From Epsilonproteobacteria bacterium tcs-49 (GTDB taxonomy: Bacteria > Campylobacterota > Campylobacteria > Campylobacterales > Sulfurovaceae): 64,000 bases of DNA. The DNA lies in contig LLYS01000004.1 in NCBI GenBank assembly GCA_002049495.1, positions 147,599 to 211,598 on the forward strand, written 5' to 3'. The position numbers were made by a program, and so were the translations under genes. Positions 1-7,941 of this stretch are shown here, one piece after another. Position 1 is the first letter of the stretch. Each line of letters opens with the position of its first letter. The notes under the pieces are model-generated. The model was given only the letters and a program-made list of their open reading frames with translations. It did not search any database and had not been told where the DNA came from.

Positions 1-201
1 ATGCCTCCGGTCGGCTTTACCCTCCTTTTTTGCCCCCTCGCCGAACATTGCGACCAAGCGGTCAACCTTTTCATCCAAAAGTTTATGGGTTACGGCATCG
101 GCGTCGATGATGCGAAACCCCAACAGTTTGAGCATCGTACAAGCCGTACTTTTGCCCGTACCGATACTGCCCGTAAGCGCGACCGCGTACGCAAAAGCCA
201 T
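1..201 (-). CDS. coaE: Dephospho-CoA kinase, N-terminal part (runs off the window)
   Basis: Phosphorylates the 3' hydroxyl of dephospho-CoA with ATP, the last step of CoA synthesis. Only the first 67 residues are inside the window; the rest lies to the left. The P-loop GSIGTGKST is at residues 11-19, followed by the family's IIDADAVTHKLL segment that contacts the nucleotide and CoA. The ATG at 201 overlaps the TAA of speE in a TAATG junction, so the two are translationally coupled. The speE-coaE neighbourhood is also seen in Helicobacter. The identification is firm despite truncation by the window edge. Confidence 0.93.
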   Translation of the reverse strand, partial: MAFAYAVALTGSIGTGKSTACTMLKLLGFRIIDADAVTHKLLDEKVDRLVAMFGEGAKKEGKADRRH

Positions 202-839
202 TAAACTTTGAGTACCTTGCCAAAGCGCGCCTTGATGTAGTTGGGAAGGACAAAAGACGCCAGCTGGATATCGCAGTTATAATACTGCAGATTCTCGATC
301 AGATCGCCGCGCTGTAAAATGATATCTGCGGTGGGGTGGTACTTTTTGCTGGCAAGCAGCAGGTTGTCCAACCCCGCTTCCGCGGGATAGAAGCTGGGCA
401 TCACGATCTTGAAATACTCACCGAGTTTCAAGGCCATATCTTCAAAACTGCCCGCATCACGGATAGAACTTGGCGCATGTACCGCCACGACGCCGTCGCT
501 TTTAAGCACCCGGTTGATAAGGCCGTAAAACACTTGATCGTTCAAAGGATCGTTGATATCGGCGGTGATAATCACCACGTCAAAGCTTGCTTCCTGCGCT
601 TCGCTGAGAAAGGCGACGCTTTCTTGGGTGACGACGCTGCAGTGACTGTGCCCGCTCAGATCGATTTCACACACTTGCGATTGCACTACGACCACGTTTT
701 CGATATCCACGTGGCGGGTCAGCTCCATCGTCACGTCACCGCGGACGTCACCCAGGACGAGGACGTTTTCGGGTCTTCGGTGGGTACACACCGGTACGTG
801 CGCGAGCATTTCGTTATAAATTGTTTGATTTTCTATCAT
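201..839 (-). CDS. speE: Short spermidine synthase-like protein (SpeE family)
   Basis: 212 residues resembling the Rossmann half of epsilonproteobacterial SpeE, which transfers aminopropyl from decarboxylated SAM to putrescine. The start matches the family's ExLAHVP segment, then VLVLGDV. The usual glycine-rich GGGDGG loop reads GDVRGD. A later YYNxDIQLASFVLPNY block matches the conserved YYNEDIHRAAFALP region near the C-terminus of Helicobacter SpeE. The N-terminal beta domain of roughly 50 residues found in Helicobacter SpeE (262 residues) is absent, and an in-frame TAA lies just upstream of the ATG, so this is not a mis-called start. A weak AAAGG site precedes the start by about nine bases. 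Aminopropyltransferase activity is inferred from family and context; the altered loop leaves the exact substrate open. Confidence 0.7.
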   Translation of the reverse strand: MIENQTIYNEMLAHVPVCTHRRPENVLVLGDVRGDVTMELTRHVDIENVVVVQSQVCEIDLSGHSHCSVVTQESVAFLSEAQEASFDVVIITADINDPLNDQVFYGLINRVLKSDGVVAVHAPSSIRDAGSFEDMALKLGEYFKIVMPSFYPAEAGLDNLLLASKKYHPTADIILQRGDLIENLQYYNCDIQLASFVLPNYIKARFGKVLKV

Positions 840-880
840 TATTTTATACCTTTATGACGTTCTATTGGACAAATAGTACC

Positions 881-902
881 CAAAAAAGATTAAAAATCTT
901 TG
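881..902 (-). terminator. Possible weak A/T-rich terminator between pyrE and speE
   Basis: On the minus strand AAAGATT and AATCTTT form a 7-bp stem with a 3-nt loop followed by a T run. The stem is all A/T except one pair, so it is weak. The mirrored sequence makes it nearly symmetrical on the two strands. Confidence 0.35.
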
Positions 903-936
903 AGGCTGAGGGAGTTGTGTATATATCTTCTAAAGG

Positions 937-964
937 GGCGGTCTTTGTTTAGCCAAAGGCCGCC
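937..964 (-). terminator. GC-rich hairpin just after pyrE
   Basis: GGCGG-CTTTG pairs with CAAAG-CCGCC around one C/A mismatch, with a 6-nt loop, nine bases after the pyrE stop. The sequence after it is only mildly T-rich, so it may act with the A/T stem at 881-902 or merely protect the 3' end. About 130 bases separate pyrE and speE and I see no gene in them. Confidence 0.45.
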
Positions 965-972
965 GGTTCGGG

Positions 973-1581
973 TTACTTGCTACGGCTTCCCGGTTTTATC
1001 GCTTCGCCGCCCGCTTTACACAGGGGGCAATCAGCGGGTTCATACATGGCAAATTCAAAATCCTCCAGCGCAAAAAAAGGCACGTCGCCGGGGAGTTTGC
1101 ACTCGGGTTTACGCGGGGTGTCGCTGCCGCGTCTTTGACAAAAACCGCGGTTTGCGAGCGCGGCGAAAGCCGTCACGTTTGCCCCGTTTTGTTCCATGAT
1201 CGCCGCTGCTTCCATGGCCGATCCGCCGGTGGTAATGATATCTTCGCAGATAAGTACCTTTTCATCCTTTTCGACGCTAAAGCCCCTGCGCAGCTGCATC
1301 TGCCCCTCTTTGCGCTCGACGAAGATAAAACGCACGTCCAGCGCGCGGGCCAATTCATACCCCGCGAGCAAGCCGCCCAGTGCGGGAGCGCAGACGGTAT
1401 CGATTTTAAGGCCGCTTTGTTTGATGATATTTGCCAACTCCGTCGCAAGCAGCTGGGCGCGCTTGGGATCTTCCAATACCTTTGCCGATTGCAGATAGCG
1501 GTTGGAGTGGTTGCCGCTGCTGAGGATAAAGTGCCCCTCCAAAAGGGCATCCGCGTCTTTATAGATTTGTTCGATATCCAT
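973..1581 (-). CDS. pyrE: Orotate phosphoribosyltransferase
   Basis: Joins orotate to PRPP to make OMP in pyrimidine synthesis. The protein has 202 residues, normal for the longer bacterial PyrE type. The PRPP-binding motif [13 protein letters not shown] is clear near residue 110, and [15 protein letters not shown] forms the preceding catalytic-loop region. The C-terminal tail carries a CPLC pair. It lies one base downstream of frr on the same strand, as the last gene of the secG-(deacetylase)-frr-pyrE operon. The frr-pyrE adjacency is conserved in Campylobacter. Confidence 0.96.
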   Translation of the reverse strand: MDIEQIYKDADALLEGHFILSSGNHSNRYLQSAKVLEDPKRAQLLATELANIIKQSGLKIDTVCAPALGGLLAGYELARALDVRFIFVERKEGQMQLRRGFSVEKDEKVLICEDIITTGGSAMEAAAIMEQNGANVTAFAALANRGFCQRRGSDTPRKPECKLPGDVPFFALEDFEFAMYEPADCPLCKAGGEAIKPGSRSK

Positions 1582-1582
1582 C

Positions 1583-2140
1583 TTACACTTTCATGATTTC
1601 ATCGGTTTTTGTTTTGAGCGTATCCTCAACCTTGGCGATATGCTCGTCGGTAAGCTTTTGGATCTTATCCTGTGCCTGTTTGGATTCGTCCTGGGTGATC
1701 TCTTTTTCCTTTTCCAAATCTTTTACGGTGTTGTTGGAATCTTTACGGATATTTCTGATCGCGACTTTCGCCTTTTCCGCCATCGCTTTGGCCTGCTTGG
1801 CGATCTCTTCTCTTTGTTCGGTCGTCATGGGAGGGAAGAAAAGTTTGACGCTGTCGCCGTCGTTGTTGGGGTGCACCCCGATATTGGCTTCGTTGATCGC
1901 CTTTTCGATCTCGGGTACCATCGTTTTTTCCCAGGGCGTGATGGAGATGGTGGTCGCATCGCTTGCGACGACGTTTGCCGCCTGGTTCAAAGGCGTAGGG
2001 TTGCCGTAGTAATCCACTTTGATATTATCAAGAATCGTGGTGGAAACTTTTCCCGTCCGCAGGGTCTTAAAATCCCGTTTCATCGCTTCGATACTTTTAT
2101 CCATATGCTCGCTTGTTTCTGTATATATGTCATTTAACAT
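1583..2140 (-). CDS. frr: Ribosome recycling factor
   Basis: Works with EF-G to split post-termination ribosomes. The 185 residues are the standard length. Family hallmarks are visible: [20 protein letters not shown] near residue 27, a central SITPWEKTM segment, and the C-terminal helix with RNIRKDSN and [13 protein letters not shown]. The start overlaps the last 11 bases of the upstream deacetylase gene, suggesting coupled translation. pyrE follows after one base. Confidence 0.97.
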   Translation of the reverse strand: MLNDIYTETSEHMDKSIEAMKRDFKTLRTGKVSTTILDNIKVDYYGNPTPLNQAANVVASDATTISITPWEKTMVPEIEKAINEANIGVHPNNDGDSVKLFFPPMTTEQREEIAKQAKAMAEKAKVAIRNIRKDSNNTVKDLEKEKEITQDESKQAQDKIQKLTDEHIAKVEDTLKTKTDEIMKV

Positions 2141-3095
2141 ATCTGTCCCCTTTAGTTAATATTTTTGAACTGTATCTGTTGTGCTCATCTTTGATAAAGA
2201 CCCGCACCCGGTCTTTGTCCAACTCATACATTAAGCGTTTCGTAATTTTACCATTTTTTGCTTTGATCCAGGGCGTCCAGCCGTGGCCGCTGACATACAC
2301 CTGTACCTGTTTTATCGACGGATCAAGCTCAACCTCTATCTTTTCCAGTACCCCGTCTTTGGGATAGTAGCGCGGGCTTTGCCACGACGCCCGTAAAAAT
2401 TTGTAGTTGAACTTTCTATCAAAATGCTCCACGTTCCCCACAAGCGCTACCCGGTACAGGTCAAAACGGTCGCTCTCTTCGCTGACGGAACCGTTACTTT
2501 GATTCATGATCGCTTCAAAGCCCTGCTCCTTGACGATCTTTTTGATCTCGTCGTTATACTCTCCGTACGGATAGGCGTAATATTTGGGTTTTTCCCCGAG
2601 GATTTGGCTCAGGATATCCACGCATTTTTGCGTATCCTCGCGCACCGTTTCGGGGGTTTTGGTGGGCAGATGGTAGTGGTTGTGCGAATGACAGCCGATC
2701 TCGCCGTAACGGGCCGCGTCTTTGACCTGTTCTACGCTCATATAATCGCTGCTTTTATACTGCGTGGTTTTTGACTGTACGAAAAGGGTAAAGGGATAAC
2801 CGTACTGTTTAAACAGGGGCAACCCGTTTTCATAAAAGCTTTCGTAACTGTCGTCGATGGTAAGCACCACCCATTTGGGGTTGATATCTTCTCCCGTTTT
2901 GAGCGCTTTGACCAGGCGCTTTAAAGGGATCACCTCATACCCCTTTTTTTGGAAGTAGGCAAACTCCTCTTTGAGCTCCTGAATGGGCGTATTGGTGGAG
3001 GGGTAGCGCCCGTCGCCGAAGCGGTGATACACAAAGATCGTCGCGTCGGCGAAAAGGTAGATGCCAAAGCAGAGTGTCAGCAGTACCTTTTTCAT
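2130..3095 (-). CDS. Secreted polysaccharide deacetylase (NodB fold)
   Basis: Predicted exported carbohydrate esterase of family 4. A signal peptide covers about residues 1-18 ([18 protein letters not shown]). The NodB domain follows: the TIDDSY motif places the catalytic and metal aspartates at D81/D82, and HSHNH supplies H136 and H140. [11 protein letters not shown] block matches motif 3. The last hundred residues form an extra beta-rich domain of unknown role. Substrate is unknown; N-acetylated surface sugars or peptidoglycan glycans are the family options. It sits between secG (10-bp gap) and frr (11-bp overlap), inside an operon that is secG-frr-pyrE in Campylobacter, so it looks like an insertion into a housekeeping unit. 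Confidence 0.88.
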   Translation of the reverse strand: MKKVLLTLCFGIYLFADATIFVYHRFGDGRYPSTNTPIQELKEEFAYFQKKGYEVIPLKRLVKALKTGEDINPKWVVLTIDDSYESFYENGLPLFKQYGYPFTLFVQSKTTQYKSSDYMSVEQVKDAARYGEIGCHSHNHYHLPTKTPETVREDTQKCVDILSQILGEKPKYYAYPYGEYNDEIKKIVKEQGFEAIMNQSNGSVSEESDRFDLYRVALVGNVEHFDRKFNYKFLRASWQSPRYYPKDGVLEKIEVELDPSIKQVQVYVSGHGWTPWIKAKNGKITKRLMYELDKDRVRVFIKDEHNRYSSKILTKGDRYVK

Positions 3096-3105
3096 GGATT
3101 ACAAG

Positions 3106-3438
3106 CTACTCCGCGGGTGCTTGGGGGATGCTGTTTTCATTGCCTTGCGGAACGGCGGGTGCCGCCGGAGCGTTCTGTTCTACGTTGACGCTGTCAACGA
3201 CGGAGCCTTTCTTTTCGCTGTTGTAGGCATATCCCAGTGCCAAGGTGTTGATCACAAAGGCCAGGGCCAGGGTAAAGGTAACCTTTGTTAAAAAGCCGCC
3301 CGCACCCTTTTGCCCGAACACCGATTCGTTACTGCCGCTGTATGCGCCAAGACCGATGCTGCTGCTTTTTTGCAGCAAAACGACCACAACGATCATAAGT
3401 GCCAGGATGATCTGTATAACTAAAAGCGTACTAGCCAA
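3106..3438 (-). CDS. secG: Preprotein translocase subunit SecG
   Basis: Small membrane subunit of SecYEG. Two hydrophobic helices are visible at about residues 3-22 and 52-70, joined by the conserved loop with LLQKSSSIGLGAYSGSNESV and FGQKGAGGFLTK. The C-terminus is a low-complexity Pro/Ala/Gln tail after residue 85, longer than in E. coli SecG. It is the first gene of the unit that continues through the deacetylase, frr and pyrE. Confidence 0.95.
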   Translation of the reverse strand: MASTLLVIQIILALMIVVVVLLQKSSSIGLGAYSGSNESVFGQKGAGGFLTKVTFTLALAFVINTLALGYAYNSEKKGSVVDSVNVEQNAPAAPAVPQGNENSIPQAPAE

Positions 3439-3502
3439 TTTTTTTCCTTCTTTTTTGCTTGAACCAAGCAGTTTTGGTTATGGATATTTGATTTAATCAT
3501 AT

Positions 3503-3508
3503 ATTATA
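3503..3508 (-). promoter_or_regulatory. -10 element for the secG operon
   Basis: TATAAT on the minus strand (context TTTCGATATAATATATG), about 65 bases upstream of the secG start. No -35 is obvious, which is common in this phylum. The bioC promoter lies about 55 bases away, facing the other way. Confidence 0.6.
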
Positions 3509-3557
3509 TCGAAATAAGTTTTAATCACGATTAAGCTCTCCCCAAGGCGGGGAACTT

Positions 3558-3566
3558 TGTTATAAT
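3558..3566 (+). promoter_or_regulatory. Extended -10 promoter for the BioC-like gene
   Basis: TGTTATAAT, an extended -10, predicts a start near 3573 and a leader of about 26 nt. A CCCCAAGGCGGGG hairpin lies immediately upstream. Confidence 0.65.
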
Positions 3567-3598
3567 ACGGCAAATTTTTCCGCCGAGAAAAGAGGTTT

Positions 3599-4291
3599 AT
3601 GGAACATTTGCAACAATTTCAACGCTTCGCCGCACAATACGGCCGCTATAACATTATCCAAAAACAGGTGGCGAAGGAGCTGGTACAAAAGCTTCCGTTT
3701 CGCCCCAAAAAGATTCTCGACCTTGGCTGCGGCGACGGTGCGGTGTATAACAATATCACCTGGGAAATTGAGGAGTATATCGCCTGCGACAGCTCCGAAG
3801 CGATGCTGGCGCTGCATCCGGAGAAAAAAGTCAAACCCCTGTGTGCAAGCTTCGATTCGCTGAATCTGAGCCCTTACAAAGACCACTTCTGCCTCTCCTC
3901 TTCGGCGCTGCAGTGGAGTCGGGATCTTGAAGCGGTTTTTGCAAAACTCTCTTCGATGCACTGTGCGCTGAGCCTTTTTACTTCGGGAACCTTTCAAAGC
4001 CTGCACGCGTGTGCGGGCTCAGCTTCGCCCATCTACGCAAAAGAGCAGATCGTGGAGTTTGCTAAACGCTATTTTCCCGAATATGAGACAGAGGTGAAAC
4101 AGTATCGCCTGGGGTTTGCATCCACGCTGGAGATGCTGCGCTACATAAAACGCTCCGGGGTCAGCGGCGGGAAAAAACAGCTTTCCTATAGCTCGGTCAA
4201 ATGTTTGCTGGATGATTATGAAAAAGATTATTTGGAGTTTGAAGTGGTTTTTATCACCCCTCCCCAGATACCTGCGGCACATGAAGAGTAA
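3599..4291 (+). CDS. bioC: BioC-like SAM-dependent methyltransferase
   Basis: 230 residues of class I methyltransferase. The SAM-binding motif KKILDLGCGDGA is at residues 37-48, with an acidic IACDSSEAML strand and an ALQWSRDL segment typical of malonyl-ACP O-methyltransferase BioC. BioC methylates malonyl-ACP to start pimelate assembly for biotin. The N-terminal FAAQYGRYNIIQ helix also fits BioC. No other biotin gene is in the window, so the assignment rests on sequence alone and a related small-molecule methyltransferase is possible. An AAAAGAGG site lies three bases before the ATG. The last 28 coding bases overlap the 3' end of the SRP RNA gene on the opposite strand. Confidence 0.72.
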   Translation: MEHLQQFQRFAAQYGRYNIIQKQVAKELVQKLPFRPKKILDLGCGDGAVYNNITWEIEEYIACDSSEAMLALHPEKKVKPLCASFDSLNLSPYKDHFCLSSSALQWSRDLEAVFAKLSSMHCALSLFTSGTFQSLHACAGSASPIYAKEQIVEFAKRYFPEYETEVKQYRLGFASTLEMLRYIKRSGVSGGKKQLSYSSVKCLLDDYEKDYLEFEVVFITPPQIPAAHEE

Positions 4292-4352
4292 AGGTGTGCT
4301 GCTATCTTCCGATCCTGACACGATGCCTTTACAAACCATTGCACAGGTCTGG
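4264..4352 (-). ncRNA. ffs: Signal recognition particle RNA (4.5S, small bacterial type)
   Basis: The minus strand carries GTCAGGATCGGAAGATAGCAGC, matching the universal Ffh-binding core of SRP RNA (symmetric loop, GGAA tetraloop, AGCAGC 3' side), with C/G pairs beside the tetraloop changed to compatible A/U pairs. Flanking helices support it: GTAAAGG pairs with CCTTTAC, ACCTG with CAGGT, and the ends CCAGA with TCTGG, giving one long hairpin of about 89 nt. The termini are set by the outermost pairing and are approximate. The 3' end runs into the bioC coding sequence on the other strand, and no separate terminator is visible. Confidence 0.9.
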
Positions 4353-4396
4353 AAAGAGGCAGTCAAAGCAGCCCGGCTGCTCTCAATGCCTCTTTC
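4352..4396 (-). ncRNA. Leader hairpin immediately 5' of the SRP RNA
   Basis: GAAAGAGGCA and TGCCTCTTTC form a perfect 10-bp stem enclosing a second stem made from AGCAGCC/GGCTGCT. It sits between the predicted transcription start and the 5' end of the SRP RNA. It may guide processing of the precursor, for instance by RNase III, which is encoded in this window at 24665-25336; that role is inference. Alternatively it could act as a terminator for bioC read from the other strand. Confidence 0.5.
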
Positions 4397-4410
4397 AAAA
4401 CCAGGTTGAA

Positions 4411-4419
4411 ATTCTATCA
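4411..4419 (-). promoter_or_regulatory. Extended -10 promoter for ffs
   Basis: Minus-strand TGATAGAAT (TGn plus TAGAAT) predicts a start near 4404, just before the leader hairpin. A 14-bp perfect palindrome CCGGCCGCGGCCGG lies further upstream at 4445-4458, between this promoter and the next gene. Confidence 0.55.
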
Positions 4420-4481
4420 TATTTACCTTAAACGGGTTTTAATACCGGCCGCGGCCGGGAAGTCCGGCGACGGGTTGAGCG

Positions 4482-5453
4482 CTACTGTATCATATAGGCT
4501 CTGATCGGCTCCTTGGAATCCATCTGCCGCACGCGTATGCGCTCTTCGCCGATTTTCACCTCCACCTCATCCTCTGTGGGTTTTCCGTAGGTGGCGGCGA
4601 TGGTTGCGGCAAGTGCCCTGTCGCTTCGGGAAGCCTTTTTCTCCAGCAGCGACAGCGGACCGGCTATACTCAGGCGCATCTTTTCATATTTATCGTTTTC
4701 GATCTTTTCCAGCGCTTCGTTGTCCTCTTTGTGGCGTCCCACGACCAGCTTTGCCCCTTCGGGAAGGCGAAGCTGTCTGCCATATTTGAGCGTTTCGATA
4801 TCGGCGGGGGTGAGTTTGTCGTATTTGATAAACTCTTTCAGCCGGTTACTAAAGCCCACATCGGTAAGCAAACAGCCTCCCGCGGGGCTTTCAAAATCCT
4901 CAAAACCCCACTTTTTTGCCAACTCCAGCTGCTGCGTGCGCCCCCTGCCCGAGATTCCCAGCAGTTTTTCGCGATCGACCCAGCCTTCTCTCTCGGGGAG
5001 AGTGGGTTCAAGCAGCTTGGCACTAATGGGACGCAGCAGGATATCTTTGGTCTCCGAGAGGTTCTGCACGCTTTGCAGCGCGTCTTTGCGCTGGCTCATG
5101 GGGCGCTGCCCCAGCACTTCGCCGCTGACGAGAAAGGAGGCGTCCAACTCTTTCATCATCGCCTTGGCGATAGCGAACATATTGCCGTGGCAATCGATAC
5201 AGGGGTTGAAGTTTTTCCCGTACCCGTATTTGGGATCAAAAAGAACGTCGCGGATAAACTGTTCCCTGTCATCGACGATCTTTAGCGTCGCTTTGGCGTA
5301 ATCTGCCATCTTTTGCAGGTGCGCTTTCTTATCGCCGATCCCGCCAAAGCCGATATCGACGTGCAGCGCGATGACGTCGATTCCCTGATCGGCGATCAGC
5401 TTCGCCGCGATGGTACTGTCAAGCCCGCCGCTAAAAAGGGAGATAGCTCTCAT
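4482..5453 (-). CDS. PP-loop ATPase, ThiI/MnmA-like RNA-modification enzyme
   Basis: N-terminal PP-loop ATP pyrophosphatase: the SGGLDS motif is at residues 8-13, with HVDIGFGG and DCHGNMF as later active-site strands. NFNPCIDCH supplies a CxxC pair (C85, C88) that could bind metal or carry sulfur. The C-terminal hundred residues (RQLRLPEGAKLVVGRHKEDN onward) resemble the NFACT-R type RNA-associated domain found fused to ThiI-like enzymes. Together this suggests tRNA thiolation, with the target base unknown. No THUMP or rhodanese domain is present, so it is not a canonical ThiI. It is the last gene of the PPK2/phosphate operon, and its ATG overlaps the upstream small gene by 4 bp. Confidence 0.7.
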   Translation of the reverse strand: MRAISLFSGGLDSTIAAKLIADQGIDVIALHVDIGFGGIGDKKAHLQKMADYAKATLKIVDDREQFIRDVLFDPKYGYGKNFNPCIDCHGNMFAIAKAMMKELDASFLVSGEVLGQRPMSQRKDALQSVQNLSETKDILLRPISAKLLEPTLPEREGWVDREKLLGISGRGRTQQLELAKKWGFEDFESPAGGCLLTDVGFSNRLKEFIKYDKLTPADIETLKYGRQLRLPEGAKLVVGRHKEDNEALEKIENDKYEKMRLSIAGPLSLLEKKASRSDRALAATIAATYGKPTEDEVEVKIGEERIRVRQMDSKEPIRAYMIQ

Positions 5454-5683
5454 TCAAGCTCTTTCTCTATCTTTTTAATCATTCGCTTTATCACCTTTCT
5501 CTCCTCTTTGAGCATCTTTTTCTTTTCCCCGTTGTCGGTTTTTTTCTGCTTCTTTTTCAACTTTTTTCGCAGGGCGAGCAGCTCCTTTTTATACGCCTTG
5601 AGCTCTCTCTTTTCTCCGTTGCCGCTACTGCCGAACAAAGCCGTGATTTTATCAAAAATTTTATCCAGTTTCATTATCTTCAT
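5450..5683 (-). CDS. Small lysine-rich coiled-coil protein, unknown
   Basis: 77 residues, extremely charged (about 30 Lys and many Glu), predicted to be almost entirely helical from residue 25 on. No signal peptide or membrane segment. It overlaps the phosphate transporter gene upstream by 23 bp and the PP-loop gene downstream by 4 bp, which argues that it is really translated. I recognise no family. It could bind RNA or polyanions such as polyphosphate, but that is only suggested by charge and context. Confidence 0.6.
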   Translation of the reverse strand: MKIMKLDKIFDKITALFGSSGNGEKRELKAYKKELLALRKKLKKKQKKTDNGEKKKMLKEERKVIKRMIKKIEKELE

Positions 5684-7352
5684 CCTCGTGTAACTCTTTT
5701 AACGCCTGATCGCTTATAAACAGCGCTTCGGCCATGTTGGCCAAACGGTTGATAAAGCGGTGCGCGTACGCGTTGTCGTTGATAATTGAAGTGGCGATCA
5801 TGGGATCGATCCTGCGATCTTGTACCAACTCTTCAAATTCACGATTGGAGGAGAGGTCAAACTCCTTTGCTTTTTCCTTCACCACCTCCAGGTGTACCAG
5901 CTTTTCCACTTCGCTGTCGCTTTTGCGGATCTTTTTGATTTCGTCAAAGAGTTCCATCAAACTTTCCCGAATCTTTTGGTACTCCCGGGATACGTAAACA
6001 TTATCGTCATGGAGGTATTTTTTGAAGTTTTTCTGCATATGCTTCAAACTCTTCAGCGCTTCGATGATATGAATCGAGGCCATTTTATAAGCGTTCAATT
6101 CCCGTGCCTGCGTCTCATCCATATTTTTTTGCGCCTTGAGTGAAAACAGGACGATGTTGGCGTGCAGCTCCTTGATCTTGGAGCGGTAGCGTTCATCGAG
6201 GCTGATATCGATATTGTTCAATACCTTCAGCATCTCTTTTTTCGAAAGTTTGTAAAGCCGCTGTGTTTCGTTGCGGATCGCTTCCAGCGACGCTTCGGCC
6301 ACTTCGAGGATATTTTCATCCAGGTATTTGACCTTGACCCCTTTGGGGATAAACAGCCTTTGCAAATAGTTCGCGAGCACCTTATAAAAGGGTGTAACCA
6401 CCGCGATTCCCAGCAGATTGAAAATCGTATGAAAAATCGCCAGTTTCAACACCAGCTCCTCGATCCCCGCCTGCGCAGAGATAAAATCCACGCTTGCGGC
6501 GAGCAGGGGCAGGAAAACCACCGCCAACAGTGCGGTAGCGAGGTTGAAAACCAGGTGCGCCACCGCCAATCGCTTCCCGTCACTGCTTGCCGCGAGCGAT
6601 CCCACGATCGCCGTTACCGTCGTCCCCACGTTTGCGCCGATGGAGATCGCCAGGGCGTCGTAGTACACGATCTGGCCCGTCGCCAGGGCGGTGACCACCA
6701 GCGCCATAGTCGCGCTGCTTGATTGCACGATCACCGTCACCGCGATCCCGATGGCGATATACAGCAGCAAGCCCAGCAAACCCTCTCCGGAAAACTGGGT
6801 CAGATCGATGGTATCTTTGATCGTATCAAAGCCCTCTTTCATATAATCAATTCCCAAAAAGATGAACCCCAGACCGATCAGGACGTTGCCGACTCCCTGG
6901 TATTTGGCTTCTTTGAAGAATTTGAAAATCACCCCGAAGATCACCATAGGCATGGCGTAGGTGGCGATTTTGATCTTGACCCCGAAAAGCGAAACGATCC
7001 ACGTCGTCGCCGTCGTCCCCAGATTGGCACCGAAGATCACGCCCATAGCGCTTGCAAGCGTCATCAGCTTCGAAGAGAGGAAACTGATGGCGATTACGCT
7101 TACAAGCGATGAACTCTGCACGATCGCCGTTGCGGCAAAACCGCTAAAAAGCGCTTTGGGCATGGTAGAGGTGGTGCGCTTGAGTACGCGCTGCAGGGCA
7201 CCTCCGGCAAACTGCTTAAAGCCGTCTTCCATGAAGATCATCCCCACCAAAAACATCGCGATACCAAAGGCGACCAGTTTGAACAGACTGTCGCTTAGCG
7301 TCACGTACGCCGCTAGGGCAAAGATGAACAGAATGGGCAAACGTTTAAACAT
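5661..7352 (-). CDS. Na+/Pi cotransporter family protein with PhoU-like tail
   Basis: 563 residues. The N-terminal part (about 1-320) has eight or more hydrophobic segments and the duplicated NptA/YjbB signature: TAIVQSSSLVSV near residue 75 and IVQSSSATMALVV near residue 210, each followed by GANLGTT or GANVGTT. Residues 340-560 form a soluble helical region like PhoU, which in this family senses phosphate or modulates transport. Expected role: sodium-driven phosphate movement across the inner membrane. It lies downstream of ppk2 and an unknown gene, with short overlaps at both ends, suggesting a shared role in phosphate and polyphosphate balance. Confidence 0.9.
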   Translation of the reverse strand: MFKRLPILFIFALAAYVTLSDSLFKLVAFGIAMFLVGMIFMEDGFKQFAGGALQRVLKRTTSTMPKALFSGFAATAIVQSSSLVSVIAISFLSSKLMTLASAMGVIFGANLGTTATTWIVSLFGVKIKIATYAMPMVIFGVIFKFFKEAKYQGVGNVLIGLGFIFLGIDYMKEGFDTIKDTIDLTQFSGEGLLGLLLYIAIGIAVTVIVQSSSATMALVVTALATGQIVYYDALAISIGANVGTTVTAIVGSLAASSDGKRLAVAHLVFNLATALLAVVFLPLLAASVDFISAQAGIEELVLKLAIFHTIFNLLGIAVVTPFYKVLANYLQRLFIPKGVKVKYLDENILEVAEASLEAIRNETQRLYKLSKKEMLKVLNNIDISLDERYRSKIKELHANIVLFSLKAQKNMDETQARELNAYKMASIHIIEALKSLKHMQKNFKKYLHDDNVYVSREYQKIRESLMELFDEIKKIRKSDSEVEKLVHLEVVKEKAKEFDLSSNREFEELVQDRRIDPMIATSIINDNAYAHRFINRLANMAEALFISDQALKELHEDEDNETG

Positions 7353-7941
7353 ATTTGATAAAAACCTTTGCGTAGGGGTGCTCCTTATCCAGCATCGTTT
7401 TGATATCGGCGATGATATTTTTATACTCGATGGGCAGCGTACTTTTGACGGAGTTAAGCAGATGCAGGAAGGTCATGGAAAAAGGCGTTTCGATGGAGTG
7501 GATCTTTTTATCGTGAATGATCTTGACCGCTTCGTTGATCAGCGTTTCATACACGATCTTGTTTGTCGCGCGCTGGATGCGGTAATTGCGCATAAACCTG
7601 TAGTTGTTTTTCAGCGTTTCGCGCTCGATCTCTTTCATGGTTTTATAATTATCCACCTCCATGATCTCCTCTTCAAGGTGCTGCTTGTAACTGGCGATCC
7701 GTTCCTCGTGTATCGCTTCAAAATCGGGCTTGATCTTATAAACCTGATCCATGATCTTTGATTGGGAGTACACCTCCTTTGGCCGCACGACCACATCGCT
7801 TTGTTCCGGTGCGGCTTGCAACTCCTCTACCAGATGGGTGGCGGGTTCGACAAATTCGAACTTATCCTGCTTGGCCGCTTTAAAGGAGATGCCGTTGGGG
7901 GTGATGACGGGACGGTTGCCTACATATTCAAGTTTAATCAT
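7345..7941 (-). CDS. Conserved-looking hypothetical protein in the ppk2 operon
   Basis: 198 residues from the ATG at 7941, giving MIKLEYVGNRPVI. Longer reading upstream is possible but would lie deep in ppk2. The N-terminus is a short beta-like segment, and residues 75-198 are mostly charged helices (EERIASYKQHLEEEIMEVDN). No signal peptide, membrane helix or metal motif. It overlaps ppk2 by 8 bp and the Na/Pi transporter gene by 8 bp. I do not recognise the family. Position between a polyphosphate kinase and a phosphate transporter suggests a regulatory or adaptor role in phosphate metabolism. Confidence 0.75.
   Translation of the reverse strand: MIKLEYVGNRPVITPNGISFKAAKQDKFEFVEPATHLVEELQAAPEQSDVVVRPKEVYSQSKIMDQVYKIKPDFEAIHEERIASYKQHLEEEIMEVDNYKTMKEIERETLKNNYRFMRNYRIQRATNKIVYETLINEAVKIIHDKKIHSIETPFSMTFLHLLNSVKSTLPIEYKNIIADIKTMLDKEHPYAKVFIKYV

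Noticed and set aside
4212..4409. A 65-codon plus-strand ORF overlapping the end of bioC
   Set aside because: It is antisense to the SRP RNA and its leader hairpin, has no SD and no recognisable protein; the RNA explains the sequence.
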